Assembly (NCBI GenBank): GCA_035610365.1
Contig: CM069435.1
Coordinates: 17,907,123-17,971,122, forward strand
Direction: 5' to 3'
Length of the DNA: 64,000 nt
Origin: Aquatica leii
Taxonomy: Eukaryota > Arthropoda > Insecta > Coleoptera > Lampyridae
The translations under genes and the position numbers were made by a program. This document shows, piece by piece, positions 1 to 11,687 of this stretch. The first letter of the stretch is position 1. Each line of letters starts with the position of its first letter. The notes beneath the pieces were generated by a model. That model saw nothing but the letters and a program-made list of their open reading frames with translations. It was not told the DNA's origin and did not search any database.

Positions 1-1380
1 ATGCAGACCGAAAGCTGAATGTTTACAGACTCGTTTAAAAGAATTCTGCAAGAACTATTGCAAAAACACTTCCCGGGTTTATCGTTAATTACAGTTCCTA
101 AGCACCAAGACCTAGAGGTACCCAAAAAGAACTGGGAATTAGCGAGAAAAGTAATTAATCCTGATGGTAAACCTAGAATGGGGAATCAATACGTTTAAAC
201 TTTTTTAGTTTCCAAGAGATAATGGAATGTATCATTTAATGCTGCAAAAGGGATTTGCTGCTCTGCGAAGCGCAGTATGCGAAATTTTTAGAGCTAGCTT
301 TCGCATATATCAACCAGCTGGCGGATTGTCAAGGTGGTATTTATACCAACGCCCAAGCAAAATCTTATAGACCAATCAGCTTGACTTCTTTCATCTTAAC
401 ACTACTTGAAATACTAGTTGACAAGTATATACGAGACAGGGTACTAAAGGTTAAGCACCGAAACCAGTGTGCATACCAATCCAGAAAATCTTGCAAGCTA
501 GCAATTCACTAACTAGTAAGCAGATGCGAAATACAATCGAATACAATGATACTGCATTAGGTACTTTTCTAGTTATTGAAGGACCATTAGCAATACTACC
601 TTCACCTTAATCGCAAGGACAATGGAGTAAAAAGACATACCTCTAGTGCGAAACTGGGTCAATTCAATGCTCAGGAATCAGGCGGTAACAGCTACTTTGT
701 ACGACAGCACTGTAGGAGCCAAAGTGACTAGCGGGTGCCCACAAGACGGCGTGCTATCACCTCTGCTGTGGTGCCTCGTCATGTACGGCAGACTACAGAA
801 AGAAAAGACAGATACGCCGATGATCTCACCATTATTACAAACGAGAAGTTTGGGGCAACTATATCAGACATAATGCAGAGTCCACTAAACACTGTCGAAA
901 AATGGTGCAAAACAGACGGCTATCAGTAAACCCAATCAAGACGGCAATCGTTCCGTTTACCGTACGACGGAAAACGGATGACATAAAACTACCTACGATA
1001 TACAGTCAAGTTCTCAATGACAAAAGAAGTCAAGTACCTGAAACTCACTTTTGATACCAGACTGACTTTCAACGTTTACCTAGAAATATCATAACGAACG
1101 CCATCAGGGTTCTTAATACAACCAAACGAATAGTCCGGCACACATGGGGATTGAAACCCACAATGACCAAATAGTTACAGACTGTGGTCCCATCATCACA
1201 TACGGTGCGCGTGTATAGGGTGAGAGAACCAACCTGAAAAGCACAGCTAAGCAATGTACAGAGAATCCAAGGAGCGATGAGAACCACGGCCACAGCAGCC
1301 ATGGAAGCACTACTGTCACTTTCACCATTTTACCTCGTTGTACTGATAGATGCAAGACAAGCAGCATATAAGCTGCAGGT
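1..1380 (+). pseudogene. Jockey-clade-like LINE, reverse transcriptase region, decayed
   Basis: Remains of a non-LTR retrotransposon ORF2, which encodes an enzyme that copies element RNA at a nicked target. The pieces appear in order but in different frames. A linker before the RT lies at about 20-200. An RT block with KSYRPISLTSFILTLLE is at 357-410, and HRNQCAYQSRKSC follows. GCPQDGVLSPLLWCLV is at 739-786, YADDL at about 811-825, and a segment resembling SVNP-KTAIVPF at 926-955. The post-RT 'thumb' contains GAMRTTATAAMEALLSLSPF at 1275-1335. YADDL corresponds to the catalytic YADD box. At least five frame changes and stops make it inactive. The 5' end lies outside the window. The family call is strong; the exact clade is inferred from these blocks. 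Confidence 0.85.
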
Positions 1381-1504
1381 TAATTAACACACGTCTATTA
1401 CCGGGAAAAACAACATGGCATATACAACGTACTGCGTGAAGAAACATTAACTATGAGATCCGACTTCACCAAAGATTATCACATCTTAAAGAAATTTAAA
1501 GTGT

Positions 1505-2530
1505 TAAACAATATTTACCCGGGCGTGGTTAAAGAAACTTTCTGGTGCTTAGATGGGTCCAAAAATCGTAACGACAATATATTTATTATTTCCAAATTTA
1601 TTTTGCTAACAGTTTCAGATAATATTCAGTAATCGTCAGGGTTAAATAAATATTACTAAAGTTTATTTATTAAAATAATATTACACAACTATATGTTTGT
1701 AAATCCCGTTTTTCTTTTTATTGAGTGTACAACACCTTTGCATCGACACTAATACGCCCACCAAACGAGTACATCTCTTGAGGTTGGCATACCTGAGGTC
1801 ACTTATCGAACCCAAAGTTGCTTAGGTAACAAAAAAGTTTCGTTCTGATACAGTAGCAGTTTTTTTTATTTAATTTTTGGGAGCTGTTAAGAATCGAAGA
1901 TTCGTTAAGAATGATGATATGAAACTTAACACGTTTAACGGGAAATAGAACCAGATATGCATAGTGTTATCGCTCCTATTATGAAGGCTTTTGAATCGTC
2001 TATAAGGACTTGATTAAAAAGAAACATCAAAACTGACAAAAATATTCTGGAGTTTAATAACGAAGAGTTGAATAAAATAGTGAGAGATATGTGAAAAAAT
2101 CCTCAGTGTTATCACTGGCAACTCGCTTAATCCATTTGTGTTAGACTAGCGCGACGAAGAAATCGATCCAGATTCTAAATTCCAAAAAAATGAGAAAGAA
2201 ATTAATTTCAAAGCCGTTCTTCAAAACGATCGTTTAAATACAATTGTTCTATAAAGGACAGGGAAATAGGTTTGTGCAAAATGGAGAAGAAAAAAATTGT
2301 TAAAAAATATTTAGCCGGGCGTGGTTAAAGGAACTTTCTGGTACATAGATCGAACCAAGAATCGGAACGACTGCGGTGCAGGAATATATGGAAGCGGACA
2401 CCATAAGAAGCAATTTTTATTAACCTTCAGTAAATATGCGTCCGTTTTTCAAGCTAAAGTTGCTGCTATTGACTGGTGTGTCAGGAACGTTATCCACTCA
2501 AAATCATACACAAATGGTCCAAAAGTGTAA
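1505..2530 (+). pseudogene. LINE RNase H domain, partly duplicated
   Basis: The frame at 2321-2530 matches the start of the RNase H domain that follows the RT in jockey/R1-type LINEs: DRTKNRNDCGAGIYG corresponds to the usual 'TDGSK...GAG.YG' box, and SVFQAKVAAI to the 'FQAE..AI' helix. The first acidic residue remains (WYIDRTK). The opening 73 nt of this domain are also present at 1505-1577 (WCLDGSKNRND in one frame), so the domain start exists twice about 790 bp apart. It is truncated after about 70 residues and cannot be functional. It is the continuation of the LINE at 1-1380. Confidence 0.7.
1578..2290 (+). repeat. Repeat A, first copy
   Basis: About 710 bp, closely similar over its whole length to 2996-3752 and in the same orientation. 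Shared landmarks include CCAAATTTATTTTGCTAAC, CATCGACACTAATACGC, GAGTACATCTCTTGAGG and GTTTGTGCAAAATGGAG. The middle carries coding-like traces: in one frame about 2100-2260 reads SVITGNSLNPF and then DEEIDPDSKFQKNEKEI. I do not recognise that protein. This copy lies between the two partial RNase H copies. Confidence 0.85.
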
Positions 2531-2995
2531 AAAATTGTAAAATAAAAACACGTAATTTTTCAATTTAACATATTAAAAAAAAATTAATTAAACGTTGAAA
2601 ATTTAACATCAAAGTTATTATTTTAGATAACCAAAAGAGAAGAAATCAGAAGCAGCATAATTGTAGAAAAAATTCTAATAAGAAATTACACAAGGAAAGT
2701 GAAGAACTGTGTTCTATTGTTTCAAAAATTTTTGAAAATAGTCGATTATTAAAGAAAACAAACATTTAAACTTACAGTGAAAAGTGAAGCCAAAACAAAA
2801 ACATAAAAACTAAGAATCTTTCGGATTTGAATCGTGTCAATGTTGTAATCGAAGTTTCAAAGTACATTTTACATTTTACAATTTATTTTTATTGTTTAGT
2901 TTTATTCCATACATTTTTTAACCAGAAGTTTCAGACTTTTTTAATCAAATTCTTAAGTTAAATGTTTTTTTACTCTTTGCTTTACGATTTCCTCA
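2531..2995. other. AT-rich spacer between RNase H fragment and repeat A
   Basis: No coding signal seen. By comparison with the first unit, this is the segment missing there, so it was probably part of the ancestral duplicated unit. Confidence 0.4.
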
Positions 2996-3752
2996 AATAT
3001 ATTTATTTGCAAATTTATTTTGCTAACGGTTTCAGCTAATATGCAGTCATCATCAGGGTTAAATAAATATTAATAGTTTATTTATTAAAATAATATTACA
3101 CAGCCATGTTTGTAATTAAAAGTGTCCCGTTTTTCTTTTTATTAAGTGTACAACACCTTTGCATCGACACTAATACGCTCACCAAACGAGTACATCTCTT
3201 GAGGTTGCCATACCTGAGGTCACTTATCTAACCCAAAGTTCCTTAGGTAACAAAAAGATTTCGTTCTGATACAGTAGTAGTTTTTTTAATTTAATTTTTG
3301 GGAGCTGTTAAGAATCGAAGAATTTCTTGATTACTGATATGAAACTTAACACGTTAAATAGGGAAATAGAACCAGATAAGCATAGTGTTATCGTCCCTAT
3401 TATGAAGTCTTTTGAATCCTCTATAAGGATATTAGTAAAAAGAAACATCAAAACTGACAAAAATATTCTAGAGTTTAGTTTCGAAGAGTGAGAGATATGT
3501 GAAAAAATCCTCAGTGTTATCACTGGTAACTGGTAAGTACTATTGTCAAAAAAGTCTAGGTACCTCAAAAAAGTTATTTAAAAATCTAACTCGCTTAATC
3601 CATTTGTGTTAGACTAGCACGACGAAAAAATCGATCCAGATTCTAAATTCCAAAAAAGTGAGAAAGAAATTAATTTCAAAGCCGTTCTTCAAAAGGATCG
3701 CTTAAATACAATTGTTCTATAAAAGACAGGAAAATAGGTTTGTGCAAAATGG
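2996..3752 (+). repeat. Repeat A, second copy
   Basis: Direct repeat of 1578-2290 with scattered substitutions. It carries about 60 extra bases near 3525-3590 relative to the first copy. Together with the repeated RNase H start (1505 and 2297) it shows that a larger unit was tandemly duplicated, and that the first copy then lost about 620 bp. The open frames on the minus strand here are not supported as genes. Confidence 0.85.
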
Positions 3753-3755
3753 AGC

Positions 3756-6200
3756 CAGTCGTCAATCTCAAAGGTACTTTTAATAAATTTTTCAGACACC
3801 AGCACCGTGAAAAATGATTCCGCGACTTTATTTTTAAAATGTAGTTCTCGCACAACATTGTTTAGTCGCAAAGTTATTGAACCTATTACTTCTAATAATA
3901 GTTATTGGCGTTTCCTATTGGATAAGTGTCACAATTAGTTCATGAAATTTATAGTAAATAATTAGGTCAATGGTTGGATCGTTATTAATAGACATTAGCA
4001 TATTAATAGTCCATTCAGTATCCATCACATCCTAAACCATCCGGAAATGTAGTTTTGCATTTTAATTACTCCCAGCGATGAAGGTCCCTTTCTTAGAAAC
4101 GACAATAAAATATATCCGGACGTTAATGTACACCCCCAAGTGGCGCATACGAATTTTCGTCTACATTCCAACAATCGTAAAAATTTGTTAATGCCCACAA
4201 TTTAAGATCATACGATAGACACGTTTAAATCAAAATGCTAGACATGTTTAGGAGATAATATAGGCGCCTTACACGTCCTTGCTTGACACAATAGGAACTA
4301 CAAAAGGCATTTCCGGTTACGACGATATTCAACAAACTACGTAAAATAGAAACCGGATGCTACTATTACATGCGACAAGAAAAAACTACATTTAGAAGAC
4401 ATCATAAAAAGTCACGATTCTAAATTTAGGACGTTTACTTTACTGTATCTATTTGTAGTAGCGCCAAGACGCACAAAACGGCGGCTTCTTTTATATTTTA
4501 ATTGCTGCTTAATTTTTGATTTAGATTAATCGTCGTAAATACATCGTATTTTAAAAAGAAAGTATCGATCGATTCTTTTGATTTATTTTTCGTCGCAACA
4601 ATCCTACCGGAAATACTGTAATAGCGACCGCTAAAATTAGAAACGCTTTGAAAATTAAGAAAAAAAACGAGAAAAACATTTTCCACTATAAGATAAAGAT
4701 GAGTAAATTCTTTGTCTATTAATAACCTAAATTAGTTTATCGACTAAAATACCAATGAAAAAGTTTGTGTGTAAAAAAATAAGCAAACCGTTATCAACGT
4801 TATCATTAACATAAAAAATTATGATGTCATAAACACAATTACCGGCAAACATCAAAGCGAAAAAATTGCTCAACTCAAAGCTGACTTAGCTAATAATGAC
4901 AGATTCACAAACTGATAAAAATAAAAACGATTATTAAGAAAACTTGTTTCAATTACACAATGATTACGTTTGATTCATAATAATGTTTTGATTGTGCGAT
5001 TTGCTTTATTCGTCTCTTCTTATTAACGGGCGACTTACATGGACGGAAAAAAGTTAATGTAAACAGAAAAACGCAGTTACGTATGATTTACATTGTTCAA
5101 ATCAATAAAAGCAGTAATAATAAGAATCGACATGCCATAAATCACAATTAACAATCGCAATCTTGTAGACAATGTTGAAAAACTGGTAGTCATTGTGTAC
5201 TAGAATCTCGTGGACACTGTTGAAACATCGTGAGTTATGCAGACAGATAGCCTTGCGATGACCAGTCCGAACGATCTAGTAGCTATTGGGATATTTTTTT
5301 TTCTTTAAAAGGCAAAATTAATAGCTTAAGCAATTATAAGGCGCGTTAACGAACCCACTAATAAATAAAATCGAATCGGAATAAAATTTTACACTTATCG
5401 ACGTTTCGATAATTTTCGATACACCATCAGGTTGTGTATTCAATCGTAAAAGCCAATTAGTAAAAGAATGTGTCCAAATAAAAGATTCATTTCTGATACC
5501 TTAATTAAATAAGTAAATTGATGACTTCCTCGATGCCTTTACGTCCATTAATTTACATACAAGAACCGATCGTTAATCTCATATTTGTCGAATTAGTTCG
5601 AAATACCAAAAAAATTAAGACTGCTTTTGTCATATTAAATTCGTCCACGTAAAATGCGTTTTCTGAAAGTAATATAAAGCGAAAGCTTTCATTTGCCAGC
5701 TCTAAAACATTCGTTAAGAAAACAATGGAGGAAAAAGTTAATAATCAGAAGAGACAAATTATTTTTCTGGAAGATAGTTTAGGTATTCTGCCCTATGTTC
5801 ATAAAGTAATGAAGTAGATGGAGAAGCTTTTTAGAAGGAATAGTACCAACTCCGTATTTAAATATTGAGTCAAAACTCTTTAGTCAGAAAATTAACTTTG
5901 GTAACCGATTTTTCAGTACTAAAAAAAAGAAAAAGTAAATGACAGTTTATTCAATAATAATGATCTACGTTAACTCTAACTCGATTTTGGCATTTTTTTC
6001 CTATATCAATACGTAACAGATCAACTAGAAAAATGTCTTGCATTGAACTAAATTTAGGTCAAATTTTTCTTTCTTTTATCTCTAGGTGTTTATCAAATTT
6101 CATGTTCGGTTGATTTAGTGTGTATTGGTTAAACTGGTCGTTATGCATTTTTGAACACCATCGTAGTGTAAGAAAATTGTACATTTCTCAATTTGTAGTT
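3756..6200. other. AT-rich intronic sequence without recognised features
   Basis: Short open frames on both strands look like chance. I see no transposase or RT motif, no RNA gene and no clear terminal repeats. By position it belongs to pan intron 3. Confidence 0.4.
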
Positions 6201-6265
6201 GAACATGTCGCGTATTTAAAACAACACCATCACAACTCAAACCAAAACTTCATTTTGTGTTTTAG

Positions 6266-8986
6266 GTGACAAGACGTCGCCAAAATCGGAACAGAATCTA
6301 CAGAAATAACAACAGAAGTGAACTTCGACTACCAACCAAAAGAGCGCGCAAGTGTCGTGACGCGTAAAAACTGTGAGACCTGTTGTGAAACAGTGACACA
6401 ACCAGTGTTGTACCGGTGTCTGTGGAGTAAACTTACTCAGAATTGTGCAACAGTGACACATCTCAAAAAAAGCCTATTAGGTAAGTGCATTTTTCCAGTC
6501 CATAACGACACATGTTGAAATGTGACACTGTTTCCTATATAGTTCATGTAAAGTACTATGTAAAGCATTCAAGAAACAGAGTCGCATTTCTTGTAGTGTC
6601 ACTATTTCTCTAAACGCTTGCCTATTTTATGTATTCAGTTTTCTAGAATAGTGTATAATTCAAAGTTGTGTCCTTAATCTGCGATACGAGTACACACATT
6701 GAACATGATTATGTCATTGTTGATTTTAAGAAATTGAAGTTACTCGTTTTTGAGTTATCAAATTCCAATAGACGTTGTAATTAGTGTGTTGCAATGTAAA
6801 ATAATATCGCCGTTTTGTATTGGTTTCACTTTTTTTTCAGAGATGTATTCGAGCCGTACCTAAACAACGCAAAATCAGAAATCTGTGAAGGCGAAAATTT
6901 AGATCGTAAGTTCTTCGACACACTTCATTTTAGATCGGTCTTCATAAACTTTTTCTCATAGGTGGCACTAGCGACATCATTTTAGATGAGGTGGAATTAT
7001 CTATCAATTCACTCGATTCGATTGACCAACCTACCCAAATGAATGAACCAGATCTCTCTGGGCTGCTGGATACTGGTACCAGTGACGTCTGCACCATTGA
7101 TAATTGTTTCTCAGAAGTTATAGAAACTGACACACGATTAGTTGCTTCAGCGAATATTCAAGAAGGCAGCAGTACACACACAAGTTCAGATTTTGCGGAT
7201 CACCAAAATGAACAACTCGGCTATGACGAATTACATTCTAGCTTCAGTGAAGACTCCGAAGACTCTGTGAAAGATGCCGAATACGTTGCATCATCCACAT
7301 CATCTACCTCCAGTAGCTTCTCAGGGTGTAGCGAATGTTCAAATTCTGAAGCAGAAAATATCAATCCAAGCCTTACGCAGGTACAAACATACATTCTGAA
7401 ACTAGGGAGACCAAAGTAAAGAAAAGGAAGCTAGAACATCAAATGTGGAAGAAAAATGTTTCGAAGCGTTTAAGGAACACCGGTAGAGTATGTGAAGAAC
7501 AAAACTAAAAAGATCTTTGCTGAGAAAAAAAAATTGCCAGCATGCACAGATAAATGCAAGTTACAATGCTATAGAAAAATTTCTAAAAAAACCGATCAGA
7601 GATCTTCAAAAAGTACCGGGACTTAGGTGATATTTGGATTTCATTGCAGCCAGCATGTCTGTTATTAAACCTAGATATAGATATGTCAAAGAAGGTAGTA
7701 GCAGAAAACCGAATAATTGATTCTATTTTAATATAGGAGGTAAGATTATACGGGTGTGTAAACTGTTCTTTAAAAAGACATCCATCAATGACCGACCTAT
7801 AAGAACCGTATTGCATAAACGAGATCCCCAACATCCCCAATTTATTGGCAGTGATCAGAGGGGTAAACATTCCAACGGTAGTACGATAGATGAAGATATG
7901 AAACGCAGCGTCAGAGATTACATAGACTCCATTCCACAGATTCCAAGTCATTACTGCCGTATTGAAGGCGGATTGACAAGTATAGAATATTCAAGAAAGA
8001 GTACAATATATCATTCTATACGCCAAAGAAAGACCAATGTGAGCTATGTGCAGCAAATGAAATTGCAAATGCCTCTGATAAGAACAAAATTAATAAGAAA
8101 TATGAGAAACATTTGTTCCAAAAAGATCTTTCTCGATTAGAAAAACAAAAAGACAAGGAGTGCGCAGACTTCGTGGCTGTTTACGATTTACAAGTCATGT
8201 TGCCTTGTCCCAGAGGACCCACGTCGACCTTTTTTTACGTATCAAAGATGAACGTTTTTAATTTGACCATTTGTGTTTGTTATGTCTGGAATGAAGTCAA
8301 GCTCATCGTGGAGCGAATTGGTTCATGTGTGCTGACATATTTAGAAAAGCTGAATGAAACATTCGACAGTGAGCAGAAAGAATGTGATCTTTTACTCGGA
8401 TAATTGCGCTGGACACCAAAAAAACAAAACATGCAATCAAGACATTGCCAAACATCAAAACAATTCCACACAAATATTTAGTAACAGGGCATACCCAAAA
8501 CGAGGAAGATAGTGCTCATTCTTTGATTGAGAGAAATGTAAAGAAATATTTGAAGGCTAGTCCGATTTACCTCCCTGAACAATACATCACATTGATAAAA
8601 ACTTCGAAGAAAAATGGAAAACACTATGCAGTGCAAGAGATGATGTACGAAGATTTCTATGATCTCAAAGATTTAGCCCTGAATGTGGGGCTAGGTAACT
8701 GTCCGCAATTGAAGATTTCTGAAATGCAGATATTGAAAATTTTCCAAATCAAGTTTTTTACAAAACATCATTCGAGCAAGAAGCATTCGATGAACTTCTG
8801 GTAGATTTACCCAGGAAAAATCGGTCGAAAACTAGTGTTGACGTCGTTGATTTAAAAAGAGCAGACAGCAACAAGATTGGCAACAGTAAAAGCAACAAAG
8901 ATAGCCTTCTGTCCCTATTTCACGAGACGATGGACAAAAAAGCCTTAGTTCCAAGAACTTATAAGTCATACTATGAGAATCTTTGA
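6266..8986 (+). pseudogene. Broken multi-exon transposon-like gene of an insect multicopy family (function unproven)
   Basis: Exon structure is visible. An open segment ends ...KKSLL at 6480 before GTAAGTGC. An exon of about 63 nt (DVFEPYLNNAKSEICEGENLD) lies between an acceptor near 6842 and CGTAAGTT at about 6905, and a third exon begins after TTTTCTCATAG at 6960. All three join in phase. The main exon then shows, in shifting frames: an acidic/serine-rich stretch (7090-7360), a cysteine motif CTDKCKLQC (7540-7570), KYRDLGD, IKPRYRYVKEG, FYFNIGGKIIRVC, DQRGKHSN, YDLQVMLPCPRG (8180-8215), FYSDNCAGHQKNK (8391-8430) and GHTQNEEDSAHS. A C-terminal tail, PRTYKSYYEN, ends at TGA 8984-8986. I recognise the motif set from long uncharacterised proteins present in many copies in insect genomes. 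The acidic YDLQ and SDN motifs suggest an RNase H-like (DDE) catalytic fold, which is inference. Stops and frameshifts near 7506, 7620 and 7720 make it a pseudogene. The true start codon is not clear. Confidence 0.7.
6391..6602. repeat. Recurrent GTGACAC motifs, left side of the transposon-like gene
   Basis: CAGTGACACA occurs at 6391-6400 and 6451-6460, GTGACAC again at 6522-6528, and the inverse GTGTCAC at 6596-6602. The same word recurs beyond the 3' end of the gene at 9170-9179, and inverted (GTGTCACTG) at 9360-9368. Subterminal transposase-binding repeats are a possible explanation. The two copies inside the first exon would also encode the repeated tripeptide TVT. Confidence 0.45.
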
Positions 8987-9800
8987 TAGTATGAGTGAAT
9001 TATTTTTTCTCATTCTTATGATTCCTTTATTCTAGAAGTTTGGTTATTCAACCAAAGTGTTTTGTTCTTTTAAAATAAATATATTGACTGTAATTAAGAA
9101 ATAAAGATGAGTTATTTTGCAGACTTATGTCGTATAATTATAGTTAAACTTACGCAAATTTTTCAGAAACAGTGACACGTGATCAAAGTTCACTTCTGAT
9201 CAAAAATTATTTTCAAGTAACCTGAAGAATATTTGCACAAGTAACTTAAAACGATTCTGTCCAAATGTCTGCATCAAAAGACTTCTCATAATCATATGTG
9301 CCTTGAATTGTGCTTCAAATTTTCAAATGCGCTTAGTGAAAATATGCAATTTTTTAATTGTGTCACTGTTGTTTTAAATGAGCGATGTTTAGCACAGGAA
9401 AATCTCGAAATCAATAAAATAAACAATTTGTAAAAGTTATTATATTCTAATCTGTATCTAATTGTATTTTCTTCTTATTTTTTGGTAGTATCTTTATCTG
9501 TACTACCAACATTCTCTTTTTTAATTTACTCTGGTAAAAATGATCGTTCAGATATACGAATCTCTGAATAAAACTTTTCTTTGATAGGAAAATCTTATAA
9601 CGCAATATCAGAAAAAAAATGATCTTCTTCTTAGTTCCCTTTTAATACTACCGATGTGAAAAAAGTTTGAATTAGTGTATCTGTTACTGCATCCATTTTG
9701 CCTTTCTATCTTTTCCTTTTTCTATTCTTACCTCATTTATCAACGTTCTCTTTCTTCTTTCCATTTATTCGATTTGGCTTAACAGTTTTCTTGGTCTGCT
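8987..9800. other. 3' flank of the transposon-like gene, AT-rich
   Basis: Contains AATAAA-type signals at about 9075-9105 and 9413-9420, plus the GTGACAC words at 9170 and 9360. No further coding signal is seen. Confidence 0.35.
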
Positions 9801-9999
9801 TCATCGTTTCTCTTTTTGACCTTTCTGTCTTTATTACAATTGTTATTCTTATAAGATAATCATTAATGGTATCTGTTAATTTGTTTATCCGAGCTACAGG
9901 TGCAGCCCCAATTTATCTAAACATTTTCTCAAGGATGTTTGCCCCACACACTGAATAGTTAACTAATAAATCAAAATTGAAGCCAAATCCGACATTTGA

Positions 10000-10240
10000 T
10001 GGGTAGGCTAAATATTTTTATGTGATTGGTCAACGACATATAGTAATGCTTACCATCTTGTAAGTGTCTCACGAACTACTATTAAAGAAAACTATTTGTA
10101 TGAAGTGAATGATTTTTTTAATAGTAGTTCATGAGATACACTAAAGATGGCAGTCGTCACATATGTCACTAACACAATCACATTCAAACTAACCAATAAT
10201 AACATTTTGCCTACCTTACAAATGACCAATTTTGGTTTTA
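10000..10240. repeat. Foldback (MITE-like) element in unit 1
   Basis: The left arm (about 10018-10088) and right arm (about 10115-10190) are imperfect reverse complements. CCATCTTGTAAGTGTCTC with GAACTACTATTAAA on the left pairs with the complement of TTTAATAGTAGTTCATGAG and CTAAAGATGG on the right. ATGTGATT marks the outer arms. The copy at 11826-12075 has the same arms. Confidence 0.7.
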
Positions 10241-10263
10241 CTTTTTCAAGTAAAATATATCAT

Positions 10264-10410
10264 CAGGGCCGGAGCTAGGCCAGTCTAATGCGTTCGCCAG
10301 AACCCAGGCCCGCGTTTCGAGTCTACAAAAATTACCTAATTATTAAAATTATGTGTAGGTTTTTGTTGGCTTTGAAATAATTTTTATAAAAAAAGGTCAC
10401 GCCGGCCCTG
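10264..10410. mobile_element. Small hAT-like non-autonomous element
   Basis: About 147 bp bounded by CAGGGCCGG (10264-10272) and CCGGCCCTG (10402-10410), exact inverted ends of the type common in hAT-derived MITEs. The GC-rich interior (AGGCCCGCGTTTCGAG) fits that group. The related unit at 12100-12130 lacks it and reads straight into the shared ATGCGATTCGT flank, so it inserted after the duplication. No clean 8-bp target duplication was visible. Confidence 0.65.
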
Positions 10411-11687
10411 TGTATTGCGATTCGTCTTAAGTGTGTTTATTTTGCTGACATTTTGGTTTCTATTTAAGTTGTTACTTTGACTTTTCATATTACGTTTTGC
10501 TCCATGGAAAGCAGAACCAAAAAAAAGTTCATTCCGAAGCACGAACCATTATGCGTAATGCCATTAACTTCTTCGTTAGATAACAAGTAGCTTGTCAATG
10601 GATATGCTCAATTGAAAGCGATTCTGAACTTGTTGCTGCTGCAACAGGAAAATCCCTGAATTTTAAAACTTAGATTTCATTACAAGAAATGCTGTAATAC
10701 ACGTAAACTTAATCAAATTGTATCCATATAGAGTCTTGTGAAAAGAAAAGTTGCATTGAATAATATCGCAAAATCAGGTATTGATATTAAAACGTTAGTT
10801 CAAAACGCAGTTTCTGATTTAACAAATTAAGATTGGGAAATGCAGTGCAATCATGTGTTACACCTTTGTGCAGAAACGTGGAAAGCAGATGCTTTGGTTG
10901 ATAAAAGTTATAGAAAGTTTGGTGTTTACGATGCATAATGGTGTTTCCGATGAGGTTAAGGAATTGTTAACCTCGGTCATATTGTGTCATTTAATAAATA
11001 AGAGATAAATACAATGTTTTGTACCGAAATGATTATGTTCACTTTTCCGCTTTGTAAATTGTTCAATAAAAGATTTGTTAAAAAGCTGTGCTAGTTCTGG
11101 TTATCATAATTGAGAGAAATAATTAAATTAAAACAATTTATTTATACAGTGATCAAGATTGTTCATACGTTATACGAAAACATTTTTCTTAACTACAACT
11201 TATGCAACCTATAATACATTCGCGTATTAGTCATTTGGGTTGTCTAAATGTAAATATTAGCGCCGAAATACTTTTTCATTCAAACACTCAGGATTTTTGT
11301 AATCTTGATAAAGGTGTAAGCATTTTTTTAATTTGACAACTATTTACTGATCCTAGTGTGTCATTTAAAAGTTATCAACCAGAATTGATTTTAATTACAT
11401 AATGGTGACAATAAGAATCTCTGAACTTTTTCTTAGTTAAAAAACCACGTACACTTGTCAATCTTAATCAAACTCTCACTAATAAACCGGACAGGGAGTT
11501 TACTTACAAGATCTCAGTAAATTTTATGAAATAAAGAAAACGTTTTCAGTTAGTAATCTTCTAATCTTTTTGGCGTTAGATTAAAATGTGCTCCTGTATC
11601 TCATTTCGTCTATCTATCTATTACTAGTGTTTTTATCTCATTTAACGACCAATTATTCGAATTCGTTTAACATGTCTTGCTCTGTGT

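Larger units (their letters stand above)
9801..10930 (+). repeat. 1.9-kb direct duplication, unit 1
   Basis: Similar to 11688-12715 in the same order and orientation. TCATCGTTTCTCTTTTTGAC is at 9801 and 11688, the foldback at about 10000-10240 matches 11826-12075, and TCCATGGAAAGC is at 10501 and 12371. The offset is about 1.87-1.89 kb. The 3' part has protein-like traces but no recognised product. Only this unit contains the small hAT-like element at 10264-10410. Confidence 0.8.
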
